Shown here: positions 9,761-20,013 of the stretch, piece by piece
How positions within the stretch are numbered: the stretch's first letter is position 1
How the letters are laid out: each line of letters starts with the position of its first letter
Assembly (NCBI RefSeq): GCF_001458395.1
Contig: NZ_CYSR01000030.1
Location: 186,001 to 250,000 of the forward strand
DNA: 64,000 bases
Source: Leisingera aquaemixtae
Lineage (GTDB): Bacteria > Pseudomonadota > Alphaproteobacteria > Rhodobacterales > Rhodobacteraceae
Reading direction: 5' to 3'
Translations under genes and position numbers: made by a program
The notes under the pieces: model-generated
What the model was told of the DNA's origin: nothing
Seen by the model: only the letters and a program-made list of their open reading frames with translations
Databases searched by the model: none

Positions 9761-10243
9761 TTAGGGCATGGTCACGCTGCTGGTGATGGTGTTCACGAAT
9801 TTTCCGGTCTCGGGATCGGTCAGCGACGAATACGTGCCGCCGCCTTTCGCATCGGCCCATGGACCGGTGCCGCCGCTCAGGGTCCAGCTTCCGGTCAGCG
9901 CGCCGGACTCATCCATGCCTTCCGCGTCCCAGTGCAGCACGACCTTTTCGCCGGCGCTGTCGGTAAAGGCGCAGATGCCGCCGCCCTCAACCTGGCCTGA
10001 GGCGATCTCAACCGCACCGTAACAGGGGCCTGCCGCGCCGTTCATCGGATGCTCGGCCTCTTCCATTTTCACGTTTTCATAGGAGCTGCTGATCTGCATC
10101 ACCATATGGCCTTCGGCAATCTCACTGACGGAACTGGTCGATATGCCGGTTCCTTCACCCGGCTGATCCCAGGTTGTGCCGGCCAATGCGGCTCCGGCGC
10201 TGAATGCGCAAAACAGTGATGCGGTCAAATAATGTCGTGTCAT
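9761..10243 (-). CDS. Small secreted protein of unknown function
   Basis: A 160-residue protein with a clear Sec signal peptide (MTRHYLTASLFCAFSAGAALA, cleavage expected near residue 21). The mature part is rich in Gly, Ser, Thr and acidic residues and ends in a segment reading GSWTLSGGTGPWADAKGGGTY, typical of small beta-rich proteins with an allene-oxide-cyclase-like or lipocalin-like barrel. Two cysteines (PCYGAV and GGICAF) could form one disulfide. I do not recognise a named family. The start at 10243 is chosen for the GGGAGGG ribosome site 8 bases upstream and because it gives the signal peptide; a longer frame reaching 10303 would bury it. A periplasmic or extracellular location is inferred. 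Confidence 0.75.
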   Translation of the reverse strand: MTRHYLTASLFCAFSAGAALAGTTWDQPGEGTGISTSSVSEIAEGHMVMQISSSYENVKMEEAEHPMNGAAGPCYGAVEIASGQVEGGGICAFTDSAGEKVVLHWDAEGMDESGALTGSWTLSGGTGPWADAKGGGTYSSLTDPETGKFVNTITSSVTMP

Positions 10244-10401
10244 ACTGATACCCTCCCAACCAAGCCGCCTGCACATTGCAGGCAGGCGGTCCCAGTCTAG
10301 CACATTTCGCCCTGCGCCGCGCGGCAGCCATCCTGCAGGCGGTCCGCACCGGCACGCGGCCCGGTCGGGCGGAGGTAACGTTTTGAAATGTATTGGGAAG
10401 T

Positions 10402-10475
10402 TGGAGCGGGTAGCGGGAATCGAACCCGCGCGTTCAGCTTGGGAAGCTGACAGGCTACCATTACATCATACCCGC
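10402..10475 (-). tRNA. tRNA-Gly (anticodon CCC)
   Basis: The minus strand folds into a 74-base cloverleaf. The acceptor pairs GCGGGTA with TACCCGC, the D arm contains AATGGTAG, the anticodon stem is TCAGC/GCTGA around loop TTCCCAA (anticodon CCC), and the T arm is CGCGGGTTCGATTCCCG. The 3' CCA is encoded. Confidence 0.95.
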
Positions 10476-10550
10476 CTGTGGACAGCAGGATTATGCTGCA
10501 GCGCCGAGGAGGTCAAGAGCGCTGCAGCGGAATTTTCGCGTCTTTGCGGA

Positions 10551-12596
10551 TCAGCCGCGGCGGCGGCGGCGGCGCCCTCCGGCCCCTTCGCCGTCACCGC
10601 CCCCGGTGTTGAAATTCACCTGCGGCAGCGTAACCACGGTTTCCAAAATCGGGAAGGGTTCGGCCGAGTTCGGGATCGCCGAGGCGTTCACGAAATGCTC
10701 CTGGAAGCGGGGTTCGACGGCGGTTTCGATCTTTTCGATCCGGCGCACGGTTTCCTCGATCTCGCCGCGTGCTTCGGTGTTCAGGAGCGCAATGCGGGCG
10801 CCGGTGCCTGCGGCGTTACCGGCAGAGGTCACCTTGTCCAGCTGGCAATCGGGGATCATGCCCAGCACCATCGCGTGTTTGGCAGAGATATGCGCGCCAA
10901 AGGCGCCGGCCAGCACCACGCGGTCCACCTTGTCGACGCCAAACTTGTCCATCAGGAGGCGCGCGCCGGAATAAAGCGCCGCCTTCGCCATCTGAATGGC
11001 GCGGATGTCCGGGTTGGTGACGGTGATGGTCGGGCCGCCGTCGGCGGAGCCGTCCCACAGCATATAGGCGTTGGTGCGCCCGTCCTGGATGCAGCGGGCG
11101 GAGCCGGTCTGCACAGCGGAGCCGATGAGGCCGGAGGCATCCAGCAAGCCTGCCATGCGCATTTCGGCAATCGCCTCGATGATGCCGGAGCCGCAGATGC
11201 CGGTGATGCCGGTGGTGGCAATGGACTCGGAGAATCCGTCCTCGTCCGACCAGACGTCGGAGCCGATCACCCGGAAGCGCGGTTCCTTGGTCTCCGGGTT
11301 GATCGCGACCCGTTCAATGGCGCCGGGAGCGGCGCGCTGGCCGCTGGAAATCTGCGCGCCCTCGAATGCGGGGCCGGTGGGGGAGGAGCAGGCCAGAACC
11401 TTTTCCTTGTTGCCGAGCAGGATCTCGGCGTTGGTGCCCACATCGACCACCAGCACCAGATCCTCGGATTTGTCAGGGGCTTCCGACAGCGCCACCGCGG
11501 CGGCATCGGCGCCGACGTGGCCGGCAATGCAAGGCAGCAGGTAGACACGGGCGGCAGGGTGGATGTTCAGCTCCAGCTCGGTTGCGCGCAGTGCCAGCGA
11601 ATTGGAGGTCGCCAGGGCAAAGGGCGCCTGGCCCAGCTCGAACGGGTCGATGCCAAGGAACAGGTGGTGCATCACCGGGTTGCAGACAAAGACCGCGTCC
11701 ACGATCAGCGCCTTGTCAATGCCCGCTTCAGTCGCGATCTGGGTGAACAGCGCACTCATGCCCTCGCGCACCGCACGGGTCATCTCCTTGTCGCCGCCCT
11801 TGTTCATCATCGAATAGGACACCCGGCTCATCAGGTCTTCGCCAAAGCGGATCTGCGGGTTCATGATGCCGGAGGAGGCCACGACCTCGCCGGTTTGCAG
11901 ATCGCAGAGATGGGCGGCGATGGTGGTGGAGCCGAGGTCGACGGCCAGGCCGTAGATCGAGCCCTCGTAGAAGCCGGGCCAGATGTGCATGATCTTGGGC
12001 GGGTGGTTTGCGTCGCCCAGATGCACCGCCACGGTCACTTTCCAGCCGCCCTTGCGCAGGGCTGGCTGCAAAACGCTCAGGATATGCAGGTCCGTCTTGA
12101 CGCCTTTCAAGTTCCACTGGCTGTTCAGCGCCTCGATCAGCCGCTCCATATCGCCGGTGGGCTTGTGCATGTCGGGTTCTTCCACCTCGACATAATAGAG
12201 CCGGGTGGAGGGGTTCATGGTGATCTCGCGGGCCTCGGCGCGTTTGCGCACCACCTGGCGGTGGACCTGGCTTTCCGGCGGCACGTCGATCACCACGTCG
12301 CCCTGCACGGTGGCCTGGCAGCCCAGGCGGCGGCCGTCGATCAGGCCGCGCTTGTCCTTGTAGCGCTGCTCAACCTTGTTCCATTCGCTCAGCGCGCCCT
12401 CCTGCACGGTGACGCCGTGTTTGGGGAACTCGCCATAGGAGGGGGTGATCTGGCACTTGGAACAGATGCCGCGGCCGCCGCAGACCGAGTCGAGGTCGAC
12501 CCCCAGTTGCCGGGCGGCGGTGAGGATTGGCGTGCCAACGGGGAAACGCCCGCGCTTGCCGGAGGGGGTAAACACAACGAGGGGTTCGTCAGTCAT
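10551..12596 (-). CDS. Ferredoxin/ASKHA-type reductive activator (RamA/RACo-like, DUF4445)
   Basis: A 681-residue protein with an N-terminal 2Fe-2S ferredoxin domain (C39, C45, C48 and C93) joined to a large ASKHA ATPase-like domain containing GLAVDLGSTTIAAHL. This architecture belongs to the reductive activators that restore corrinoid proteins of cobalamin-dependent methyltransferases to the Co(I) state using ATP. The C-terminus ends in a run of glycines and arginines (GGRRRRRRG). The ATG at 12596 has AGAAGG upstream; the longer frame to 12662 has no support. No corrinoid protein or methyltransferase partner lies beside it here, so its client is unknown. It follows a CoA-transferase gene on the same strand, about 140 bases downstream. 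Confidence 0.85.
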   Translation of the reverse strand: MTDEPLVVFTPSGKRGRFPVGTPILTAARQLGVDLDSVCGGRGICSKCQITPSYGEFPKHGVTVQEGALSEWNKVEQRYKDKRGLIDGRRLGCQATVQGDVVIDVPPESQVHRQVVRKRAEAREITMNPSTRLYYVEVEEPDMHKPTGDMERLIEALNSQWNLKGVKTDLHILSVLQPALRKGGWKVTVAVHLGDANHPPKIMHIWPGFYEGSIYGLAVDLGSTTIAAHLCDLQTGEVVASSGIMNPQIRFGEDLMSRVSYSMMNKGGDKEMTRAVREGMSALFTQIATEAGIDKALIVDAVFVCNPVMHHLFLGIDPFELGQAPFALATSNSLALRATELELNIHPAARVYLLPCIAGHVGADAAAVALSEAPDKSEDLVLVVDVGTNAEILLGNKEKVLACSSPTGPAFEGAQISSGQRAAPGAIERVAINPETKEPRFRVIGSDVWSDEDGFSESIATTGITGICGSGIIEAIAEMRMAGLLDASGLIGSAVQTGSARCIQDGRTNAYMLWDGSADGGPTITVTNPDIRAIQMAKAALYSGARLLMDKFGVDKVDRVVLAGAFGAHISAKHAMVLGMIPDCQLDKVTSAGNAAGTGARIALLNTEARGEIEETVRRIEKIETAVEPRFQEHFVNASAIPNSAEPFPILETVVTLPQVNFNTGGGDGEGAGGRRRRRRG

Positions 12597-12740
12597 GCCT
12601 GTGGCCTTCTCATTCCGCAATTTAGGCGGAGCATATGGGCTTTTGCGGCAAGCGAAAGGCAAGGGGCGGCATTTTCCCGCCTGCCGGCGGCATTTTTGTG
12701 AATTGATGACTTTGGGATGCGGATTTGCGGCGTCGTGCCG

Positions 12741-13907
12741 TCAGGCGGGCTGCTGCCGTTCAACCTCTTCCAGCCACGCCAGAATCTGCGCCCGGCTGCC
12801 GTCCAGCCGCGGCGCAGGGGGCCGGGTTGCAGGATCGGGCAGGCCGCTCATCTTGATCGGATTGCCAGCTGACAAATATTCGGGGCGGCCATTCTCGTCC
12901 AGCACATCCACGACCATGTTGCGGGCCAGGATCTGCGGATCCTTAAGCACCTGATCGACAGTCTGGATCGGCCCGGTGGGAATGCCAGCCCCGGTCAGCA
13001 GCGCGATCCAATGCGCTTTAGTTTCCTCCAGGGTCACCGCCTCGATCAGCCGTTTCAGCAGGCGGGCGTTGTCGCAGCGGGCGGGATTGGAGGCAAAGCG
13101 CGCGTCCCCGGCCAGCGGCAGCTGCAGCACATCGCACAGGCGGGCAAACAGCGCGTCATTGCCGGCCGCAATCACAAACAGCCCGTCGGAGGCGTGAAAG
13201 GTCTCAAACGGGGTGATCGACGGGTGGCGCGCGCCAGAGGGCTGCGGCGCTTCGCCGGTCACCGAGGTGATGGCAATGGCATGCTCCAGCAGCGCCAGCT
13301 GGCTGTCGAGCATGGCCACGTCGACGAATTTGCCTTCGCCGGTTTTCTGGACGTCCAGAAGCGCCGCAAGGATGCCGTGGCCCAGAAACATGCCGGCCAC
13401 GATGTCGCCGATCGAGGCGCCGACCCGCACCGGCTCGCGGTTCTTTTCGCCGGTGATCGACATCACCCCGCCGCGGGCCTGGACCACCATGTCATAGGCC
13501 GGTTTCAGGGCATCCGGCCCGCTGTGGCCGAAGCCGGAGACGGCACCGTAGATCAGCCGGGGGTACTGCGCGTGCAGCGCGTCCCAGCCGTAGCCCAGCC
13601 GCTGCATCACCCCGGGGCGGAAGTTTTCCAGCAGCACATCGGCCTGTGCCAGCAGCCGCTCGAATATGGCGCGGTCGTCCGGGGCCTTCAGATCCAGCGC
13701 GATGCTTTCCTTGCCGTGGTTGATGGTGGCGAAATAGGCGCTTTCGCCGTCCTTGAACGGCGGGAAGGTGCGGGTGTCGTCACCGCCGCCGGGGCGCTCC
13801 ACCTTGATGACCCGGGCGCCCAGATCGGACAGGATCATGGAGCAGTAGGGGCCGGCCAGCACATGGGTAAGGTCCAGGATGGTGATGTTGTCCAACGGTC
13901 GGGGCAT
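12741..13907 (-). CDS. CaiB/BaiF (family III) CoA-transferase
   Basis: A 388-residue family III CoA-transferase, which moves CoA between two carboxylic acids through an aspartyl-CoA intermediate. The N-terminal PLDNITILDLTHVLAGP and ARVIKVERPGGGDDTR are family hallmarks, and D168 (in SIGDIVAGMF) fits the catalytic aspartate. Length is typical. The acyl substrate cannot be told from sequence: carnitine, oxalate, itaconate and many others are possible in this family. It lies upstream of and co-directional with the reductive activator gene and is divergent from guaB. Confidence 0.88.
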   Translation of the reverse strand: MPRPLDNITILDLTHVLAGPYCSMILSDLGARVIKVERPGGGDDTRTFPPFKDGESAYFATINHGKESIALDLKAPDDRAIFERLLAQADVLLENFRPGVMQRLGYGWDALHAQYPRLIYGAVSGFGHSGPDALKPAYDMVVQARGGVMSITGEKNREPVRVGASIGDIVAGMFLGHGILAALLDVQKTGEGKFVDVAMLDSQLALLEHAIAITSVTGEAPQPSGARHPSITPFETFHASDGLFVIAAGNDALFARLCDVLQLPLAGDARFASNPARCDNARLLKRLIEAVTLEETKAHWIALLTGAGIPTGPIQTVDQVLKDPQILARNMVVDVLDENGRPEYLSAGNPIKMSGLPDPATRPPAPRLDGSRAQILAWLEEVERQQPA

Positions 13908-14088
13908 GGGGGATCCTGTTCGCGGTTCGATGCAGCACAGTCCTAACGTTCCTGTGAAACAGAACCTTGATGCAAGTCAGGAAAAGCCGGGTTTTCTGCA
14001 CTGCGGGAATTCTTGCCCTCTGCCTCTTTTCCCCCGGGCGGTTCTGTGCCATAGGGTCACCGCCAAACGGGGTTATGCATGGGGATGA

Positions 14089-15540
<1,452 letters not shown>

Positions 15541-15576
15541 GCTGATGATGGCCGCATGTGATACCGGGGCAGGGGC

Positions 15577-16749
15577 ATGACCCCCGCCGCCCGCCTGCAG
15601 GCGGCCATTGAAATCCTCGACCAGGTGCTGACGGGGGAGCCTGCGGAAAAGGCGCTGACCTCCTGGGGCCGGCGCAGCCGCTTTGCCGGCTCCAAGGACC
15701 GCGCCGCGGTGCGTGACCATGTGTTCACCGCGCTGCGCTGTATGCGCTCCCATGCCGCCCTGGGCGGCGCGCGCAGCGGGCGCGGGCTGATCCTTGGCGC
15801 CCTGCGCGAGGCGGGGCAGGATCCGGATGAAGTGTTTACCGGCCAGGGCCACGCCCCCGCGCCGCTGACCGGGGCGGAACGCCAGCTGCCGCCGCCGCCT
15901 GAAGGGGCTGAGGCGCTGGATATTCCCGATTGGCTGTGGCCCGCGTTCAGTGCCAGCCTTGGCGCGGAGGCGGAAGCCGCCGCGCAGGCCCTGCGCCATC
16001 GTGCGCCGGTGCATCTGCGGGTGAACACCGCCCGGGGCACCTTGCAGCAGGCGCAGCAGGCCTTGGGCGCCGAGGGTATTGCCACCCGGCCGCATCCCGC
16101 GGCTGCCGCCGCGCTGGAAGTCACCGAAGGCGCCCGCAAGCTGCGCAACGCCAAAGCCTATGCCGACGGCCTGGTGGAGCTGCAGGACGCCGCCAGCCAG
16201 GCGGTGGTCGAGCAGCTGCCGCTGACGGACGGCATGTCCGTCCTTGATTACTGTGCCGGCGGCGGCGGCAAGAGCCTTGCCATGGCGGCTCGCGCCCGGA
16301 TCCGGCTGCACGCCCATGACGCCGATCCCAAGCGGATGAAGGACCTGCCGGAGCGCGCCGCGCGGGCAGGCGCCAGTGTGACGCTTCTCTCCCCCGCGGA
16401 TGCTGCTCGCACGGGTCCCTTTGACCTGGTGCTGTGCGATGTGCCCTGTTCAGGGTCCGGATCCTGGCGGCGGGCGCCAGAGGGTAAATGGCGGCTGACG
16501 CCGGAGGGCTTGCGCGCCTTGCAGGAAACCCAGTCGGAAATCTTGCGCACGGCGGCCGGTCTGACGGCGCCGGGCGGCACGCTGGCCTATGCGACATGCT
16601 CCATGCTCCAAGCGGAAAACACCCAGCAAGTTCAAACCTTTATCGGAGAAAGTCCCGAGTGGTCCCTGGCGGCGGAGCAAAGCTGGCAGGTGCAGGACGG
16701 CACCGATGGGTTCTATGTTGCCGTGTTGACGCGCGCAAAGGCTGGTTGA
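15577..16749 (+). CDS. RsmB/NOP-type RNA (cytosine-C5) methyltransferase
   Basis: A 390-residue SAM-dependent methyltransferase of the RsmB/Nop2/Sun family, which makes 5-methylcytosine in RNA. The N-terminal NusB-like helical region (about 1-130) leads into the Rossmann domain with VLDYCAGGGGKSL. The two family cysteines are present: C291 in CDVPCSGSG and C341 in YATCSML. It is likely to modify 16S rRNA, as RsmB does at C967 in E. coli, but another rRNA or tRNA target is possible. It follows guaB closely and precedes cckA, with a CtrA-like site in the gap after it. Confidence 0.9.
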   Translation: MTPAARLQAAIEILDQVLTGEPAEKALTSWGRRSRFAGSKDRAAVRDHVFTALRCMRSHAALGGARSGRGLILGALREAGQDPDEVFTGQGHAPAPLTGAERQLPPPPEGAEALDIPDWLWPAFSASLGAEAEAAAQALRHRAPVHLRVNTARGTLQQAQQALGAEGIATRPHPAAAAALEVTEGARKLRNAKAYADGLVELQDAASQAVVEQLPLTDGMSVLDYCAGGGGKSLAMAARARIRLHAHDADPKRMKDLPERAARAGASVTLLSPADAARTGPFDLVLCDVPCSGSGSWRRAPEGKWRLTPEGLRALQETQSEILRTAAGLTAPGGTLAYATCSMLQAENTQQVQTFIGESPEWSLAAEQSWQVQDGTDGFYVAVLTRAKAG

Positions 16750-16781
16750 TAGGGTCGCGGCCGGGAAACCCTTTGTTTTTC

Positions 16782-16797
16782 TTAACGTGGTTTTAAC
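16782..16797 (+). promoter_or_regulatory. CtrA-type binding site upstream of cckA
   Basis: The sequence reads TTAA, seven bases, TTAAC, an exact match to the alphaproteobacterial CtrA full site TTAA-N7-TTAAC. It ends 52 bases before the cckA start and lies after the stop of the preceding gene. CckA is the head kinase of the phosphorelay that activates CtrA, so this would be a feedback site. Confidence 0.65.
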
Positions 16798-16849
16798 CAA
16801 AGCCGCCGCGTTATGGCGTCACCAAGCACTGACCATGGATGGAGCCGTA

Positions 16850-19165
16850 ATGTCCGGTCGCCAAGACACTTCCGTTCCGGAACTGCGCGTTTACGCGCCT
16901 GAGCATGCCCGGCTGGCCGCCACGCTGCTGCTGGCCGTGATGCTGATGTCCGGCCCCTGGCTGTTTGCGCTGCCCGACTGGATGAGCCGCGGCTTCGTCA
17001 TGGTGGGGCTGACACTGGCGGCGGTGGCGGGCCTCATGGCGGTGCAGAGCCGGATGCGGCTGAACGCGCGGGCGATGGCGGCGGAGCTGCTGACCGGCTT
17101 TATCGAAAAAGATGCCACTCCCAGCTTTGTCACCGATGACGACGGGGTGATCCATGCCTGCAACGGCGCCGCGGTAAAGCGGTTCCAGGACGGCAGCCGG
17201 GACACCCTGCCGGGCACATTGCGGTCGATCCTGGCGAACCCGTCTGCCGTGCTCTACCGGCTGCAGAGCCGCGCCCGTGTCGATGGCGCCGCGCGGGAAG
17301 ATATCGTGACCCGGCGCGGCCATGTCCGGCTGGCGGTACACCAGATGACTGGCGGCAGTTTCCTGTGGCGGGGTGGGGATATTCTGGAGCGCGGCGGCAA
17401 CGGCCGCGGCGCGGAGTCGATACCGGTGCCGATGATCACCGTTGGCCGCACCGGCGCAGTCCTGTTCATGAACGAGGCAGCCCGCAGCCTGATCGGCGAA
17501 CGGGTGAAGTCGACTGACCGCCTGTTCCCGGCGCTGCCGGTTCTGCCGGGGCGGATCAACACGCTCAGCACCAAAAACGGCCCGGTGCAGGTTCTGGTCA
17601 GCGAAAACAACCGCAACCAGGGCCGCAGCGAATTGTTTATGATGGAAGTGGACGAAAGCGGGCTGGACGCGGCGCAGGCCGGGCTGGAGGCCTTGCCGGT
17701 TCCGTTCCTCAAGGTGGCGCCCACCGGCGAGATCCTGACCACCAACCGGATGGCGCTGCGCCTGCTGGGGGTGGAGAGCTGCGCCAATCTGAAACTCGGC
17801 CAGCTGATGGAAGGCCTTGGCCGACCCATGTCCGACTGGCTGCGCGACACCGCTGACGGGCTGGCGCCGAACAAATCCGAATTTCTGCGCCTGTCCCGCT
17901 CGGACAAGGAGGTCTTTGTCCAGGTCACCCTGACCCGCGTGGTCGAAGAGGGCACCCCGGTGCTGATTGCGGTGCTGAACGACGCGACCGAGCTGAAGAC
18001 GCTGGAAGCGCAGTTCGTGCAAAGCCAGAAGATGCAGGCGATCGGCCAGCTGGCAGGCGGGGTGGCACATGACTTCAACAACCTGCTGACGGCGATTTCC
18101 GGCCACTGCGACCTGCTGCTGCTGCGCCACGATCAGGGCGATCAGGACTATGGCGATCTGATCCAGATCCATGAGAATGCCAACCGCGCGGCCTCGCTGG
18201 TCAGCCAGCTGCTGGCGTTCTCGCGCAAGCAGACGCTGCAGCCGGAGATCCTGGATGTGCGCGACACGCTGTCGGATCTGACCCATCTGCTGAACCGCCT
18301 GGTCGGCGAAAAGGTCACCCTGACCCTCAGCCACGATCCGGTGATGAAATCCATCCGCGCCGACAAGCGGCAGCTGGAACAGGTGCTGATGAACCTGGTG
18401 GTGAACGCGCGCGATGCGATGCCGCAGGGCGGCGAGATCCGGGTGGAGACCGAGGTTCTGTCGCTGGACAAGCCGCTGGAGCGGGACCGCGCCACCATGC
18501 CCGCCGGCGATTGGGTGACCGTGAAGGTCTCCGACGAGGGTGTCGGGATTGCGCCAGACAAGCTGCAAAAGGTGTTCGAACCCTTCTACACCACCAAGCG
18601 CACGGGCGAGGGCACCGGTCTGGGCCTGTCCACGGCCTATGGCATCATCAAGCAGACCGGCGGCTATATCTTCGTCGACTCGGTTCAGGGTCACGGCACC
18701 CAGTTCACCCTGTTCTTCCCGGTCTTCAAGCAGCAGGCGGATGCGCTGGCCGTGGAAAAGCCTGCGGTGGCGGAAGACAAGACCGCGGCCAACCAGCATG
18801 GCGAGGGCGTGGTGCTGCTGGTCGAGGACGAGGCGCCGGTGCGGGCCTTTGCCTCGCGTGCGCTGCGGATGCGCGGCTATACCGTGCTGGAGGCGGAATC
18901 GGCCGAGGATGCGCTGCGCACGCTGGAAGATCCCGGCCTGACAGTGGATGTCTTTGTCACCGACGTGGTGATGCCCGGTATGGATGGTCCCAGCTGGGTG
19001 CGTGAAGCGCTGAAGGAGCGGCCCGATACCCGTGTGGTATTCGTCTCTGGCTATGCCGAAGGCGCCTTTGGCGAGGCGCAGCCGGAGGTGCCGAACTCGG
19101 TGTTCCTGCCCAAGCCCTTCTCGCTGAACCAGCTGACCGAGACGGTGCACGCCCAGCTGCATTGA
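16850..19165 (+). CDS. cckA: Hybrid sensor histidine kinase CckA
   Basis: A 771-residue membrane-bound hybrid kinase. Two hydrophobic segments near residues 20-62 anchor it, two PAS-like regions follow (about 75-380), then the HisKA domain with phospho-histidine H407 ([11 protein letters not shown]), an HATPase domain with [18 protein letters not shown] and [10 protein letters not shown], and a C-terminal receiver with phospho-acceptor D705 ([11 protein letters not shown]). In alphaproteobacteria CckA phosphorylates the phosphotransferase ChpT and through it CtrA (and CpdR); in Rhodobacterales this pathway controls motility, gene transfer agents and cell-cycle-linked traits. The ATG at 16850 follows GGAG at 5 bases; ATG 16835 is a possible alternative. 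Partners ChpT and CtrA are outside the window. Confidence 0.93.
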   Translation: MSGRQDTSVPELRVYAPEHARLAATLLLAVMLMSGPWLFALPDWMSRGFVMVGLTLAAVAGLMAVQSRMRLNARAMAAELLTGFIEKDATPSFVTDDDGVIHACNGAAVKRFQDGSRDTLPGTLRSILANPSAVLYRLQSRARVDGAAREDIVTRRGHVRLAVHQMTGGSFLWRGGDILERGGNGRGAESIPVPMITVGRTGAVLFMNEAARSLIGERVKSTDRLFPALPVLPGRINTLSTKNGPVQVLVSENNRNQGRSELFMMEVDESGLDAAQAGLEALPVPFLKVAPTGEILTTNRMALRLLGVESCANLKLGQLMEGLGRPMSDWLRDTADGLAPNKSEFLRLSRSDKEVFVQVTLTRVVEEGTPVLIAVLNDATELKTLEAQFVQSQKMQAIGQLAGGVAHDFNNLLTAISGHCDLLLLRHDQGDQDYGDLIQIHENANRAASLVSQLLAFSRKQTLQPEILDVRDTLSDLTHLLNRLVGEKVTLTLSHDPVMKSIRADKRQLEQVLMNLVVNARDAMPQGGEIRVETEVLSLDKPLERDRATMPAGDWVTVKVSDEGVGIAPDKLQKVFEPFYTTKRTGEGTGLGLSTAYGIIKQTGGYIFVDSVQGHGTQFTLFFPVFKQQADALAVEKPAVAEDKTAANQHGEGVVLLVEDEAPVRAFASRALRMRGYTVLEAESAEDALRTLEDPGLTVDVFVTDVVMPGMDGPSWVREALKERPDTRVVFVSGYAEGAFGEAQPEVPNSVFLPKPFSLNQLTETVHAQLH

Positions 19166-19191
19166 GCCCCGGGCGGCAGCTTCAAAGAACC

Positions 19192-19213
19192 AAGCCGCCG
19201 GACCCGGCGGCTT
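19192..19213. terminator. Bidirectional terminator after cckA
   Basis: AAGCCGCCG and CGGCGGCTT form a perfect 9-bp stem with a GACC loop, followed by TT on the plus strand and preceded by an A-rich run that gives Ts on the minus strand. It lies between cckA and the convergent sulfotransferase-like gene. Confidence 0.7.
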
Positions 19214-19220
19214 TGCCGTG

Positions 19221-19820
19221 TCAGCGGACCGGGATCGACTGGTACAGCTCGAACTCAGCCGCCCGTTTGCGCCGCAGGCGGGCCCCGGCCTCCGGGCTGA
19301 GCGGCAGATCCGCTGCCGGGCTGACGTTCTTGCGCTCCAGATGCAGTTCCGTGTCCAGGCGCTGTTCGAGAAATGTTTTCAGCGCGTTCCGGTCCTCATA
19401 GCGGAACAGATGGCTGACCTTGCAGCCGTTCGGCTGCGCTTCCAGAAACTTTGCCTGGCTGCCGACATTGGCATAGGCGGGCGGCTTGCCCTTGCAGCAG
19501 GCGTTCAGAAAATCTTCGAAACTGATGTCCTTGGTGGAATTGGGCTGGCCGTCCAGCGCAGGCCGCTGGCGGTAGCGGTACCAGCTGCCCAGCCAGTTGA
19601 CCGGCTCCCGCATCACCGCGGCAACCTCCAGCTCCGCCCCGCAGACCTTTTCATACATCGGCCGGATCCAGCGGTTATAGCGGTAAAGCGGCGCGTGCTT
19701 CAGCTCCGGCGGGTCGGAGATCACCAGATCTGCCCGGTCGCGCAACGCCGCCTGAAAGGCGGTGGTGCCGGTCTTGGGAACGGACAGAAGCGCCAGCCGT
19801 TCCTTGAAAAATATCATCAT
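19221..19820 (-). CDS. Sulfotransferase-family protein
   Basis: About 200 residues, beginning MMIFFKERLALLSVPKTGTT. The PKTGTT loop (residues 15-20) matches the 5'-phosphosulfate-binding loop of PAPS-dependent sulfotransferases and MREPVNWLGSWYRYR matches the 3'-phosphate-binding region. Sulfuryl transfer to a small molecule, glycan or surface polymer is therefore likely, with the acceptor unknown. The protein is shorter than most sulfotransferases (250-350). Starts at 19820 or 19817 are equally plausible; the ribosome site is weak. A longer frame to 19880 overlaps the AT-rich recA upstream region. It is divergent from recA. Confidence 0.7.
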   Translation of the reverse strand: MMIFFKERLALLSVPKTGTTAFQAALRDRADLVISDPPELKHAPLYRYNRWIRPMYEKVCGAELEVAAVMREPVNWLGSWYRYRQRPALDGQPNSTKDISFEDFLNACCKGKPPAYANVGSQAKFLEAQPNGCKVSHLFRYEDRNALKTFLEQRLDTELHLERKNVSPAADLPLSPEAGARLRRKRAAEFELYQSIPVR

Positions 19821-19913
19821 TCCGTTAACTGCCCGGTAAAATTTATTGCTCTGCCTTAACCATAAATCTTTCTTTAACACCCCGGCCCTGAACTGGGTAC
19901 ATCAGTTTTCCTG

Positions 19914-19942
19914 TTGCAATGTTCTCTTTTTGATCTCATAAG
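19914..19942 (+). promoter_or_regulatory. recA promoter (-35/-10)
   Basis: TTGCAA at 19914-19919 and CATAAG at 19937-19942 are separated by 17 bases, a sigma-70-like arrangement. Transcription would begin near 19949, inside the SOS box that follows. Confidence 0.55.
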
Positions 19943-19957
19943 GAACAAGAGGTGAAC
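19943..19957 (+). promoter_or_regulatory. LexA (SOS) box of recA
   Basis: GAAC, seven bases, GAAC: on the other strand GTTC-N7-GTTC, the direct-repeat SOS box described for alphaproteobacteria such as Rhodobacter. It starts one base after the -10 box, so bound LexA would block transcription initiation. A degenerate copy, GTTC-N7-GATC, lies at 19921-19935 inside the promoter spacer. Confidence 0.8.
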
Positions 19958-20013
19958 AAAGCAGTGATTGCCGCACGCCCCGGTGTGTGACAGATAGAAA
20001 GGGACAAGGGACT

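Noticed and set aside
10383-12701. Plus-strand frame through the tRNA-Gly and the reductive activator gene
   Set aside because: It overlaps a tRNA and a motif-confirmed minus-strand gene; no independent support.
19820-19900. Several TTAAC words near the recA/sulfotransferase gap as CtrA sites
   Set aside because: None shows the N7 spacing of a full TTAA-N7-TTAA site; they are half-sites at best.
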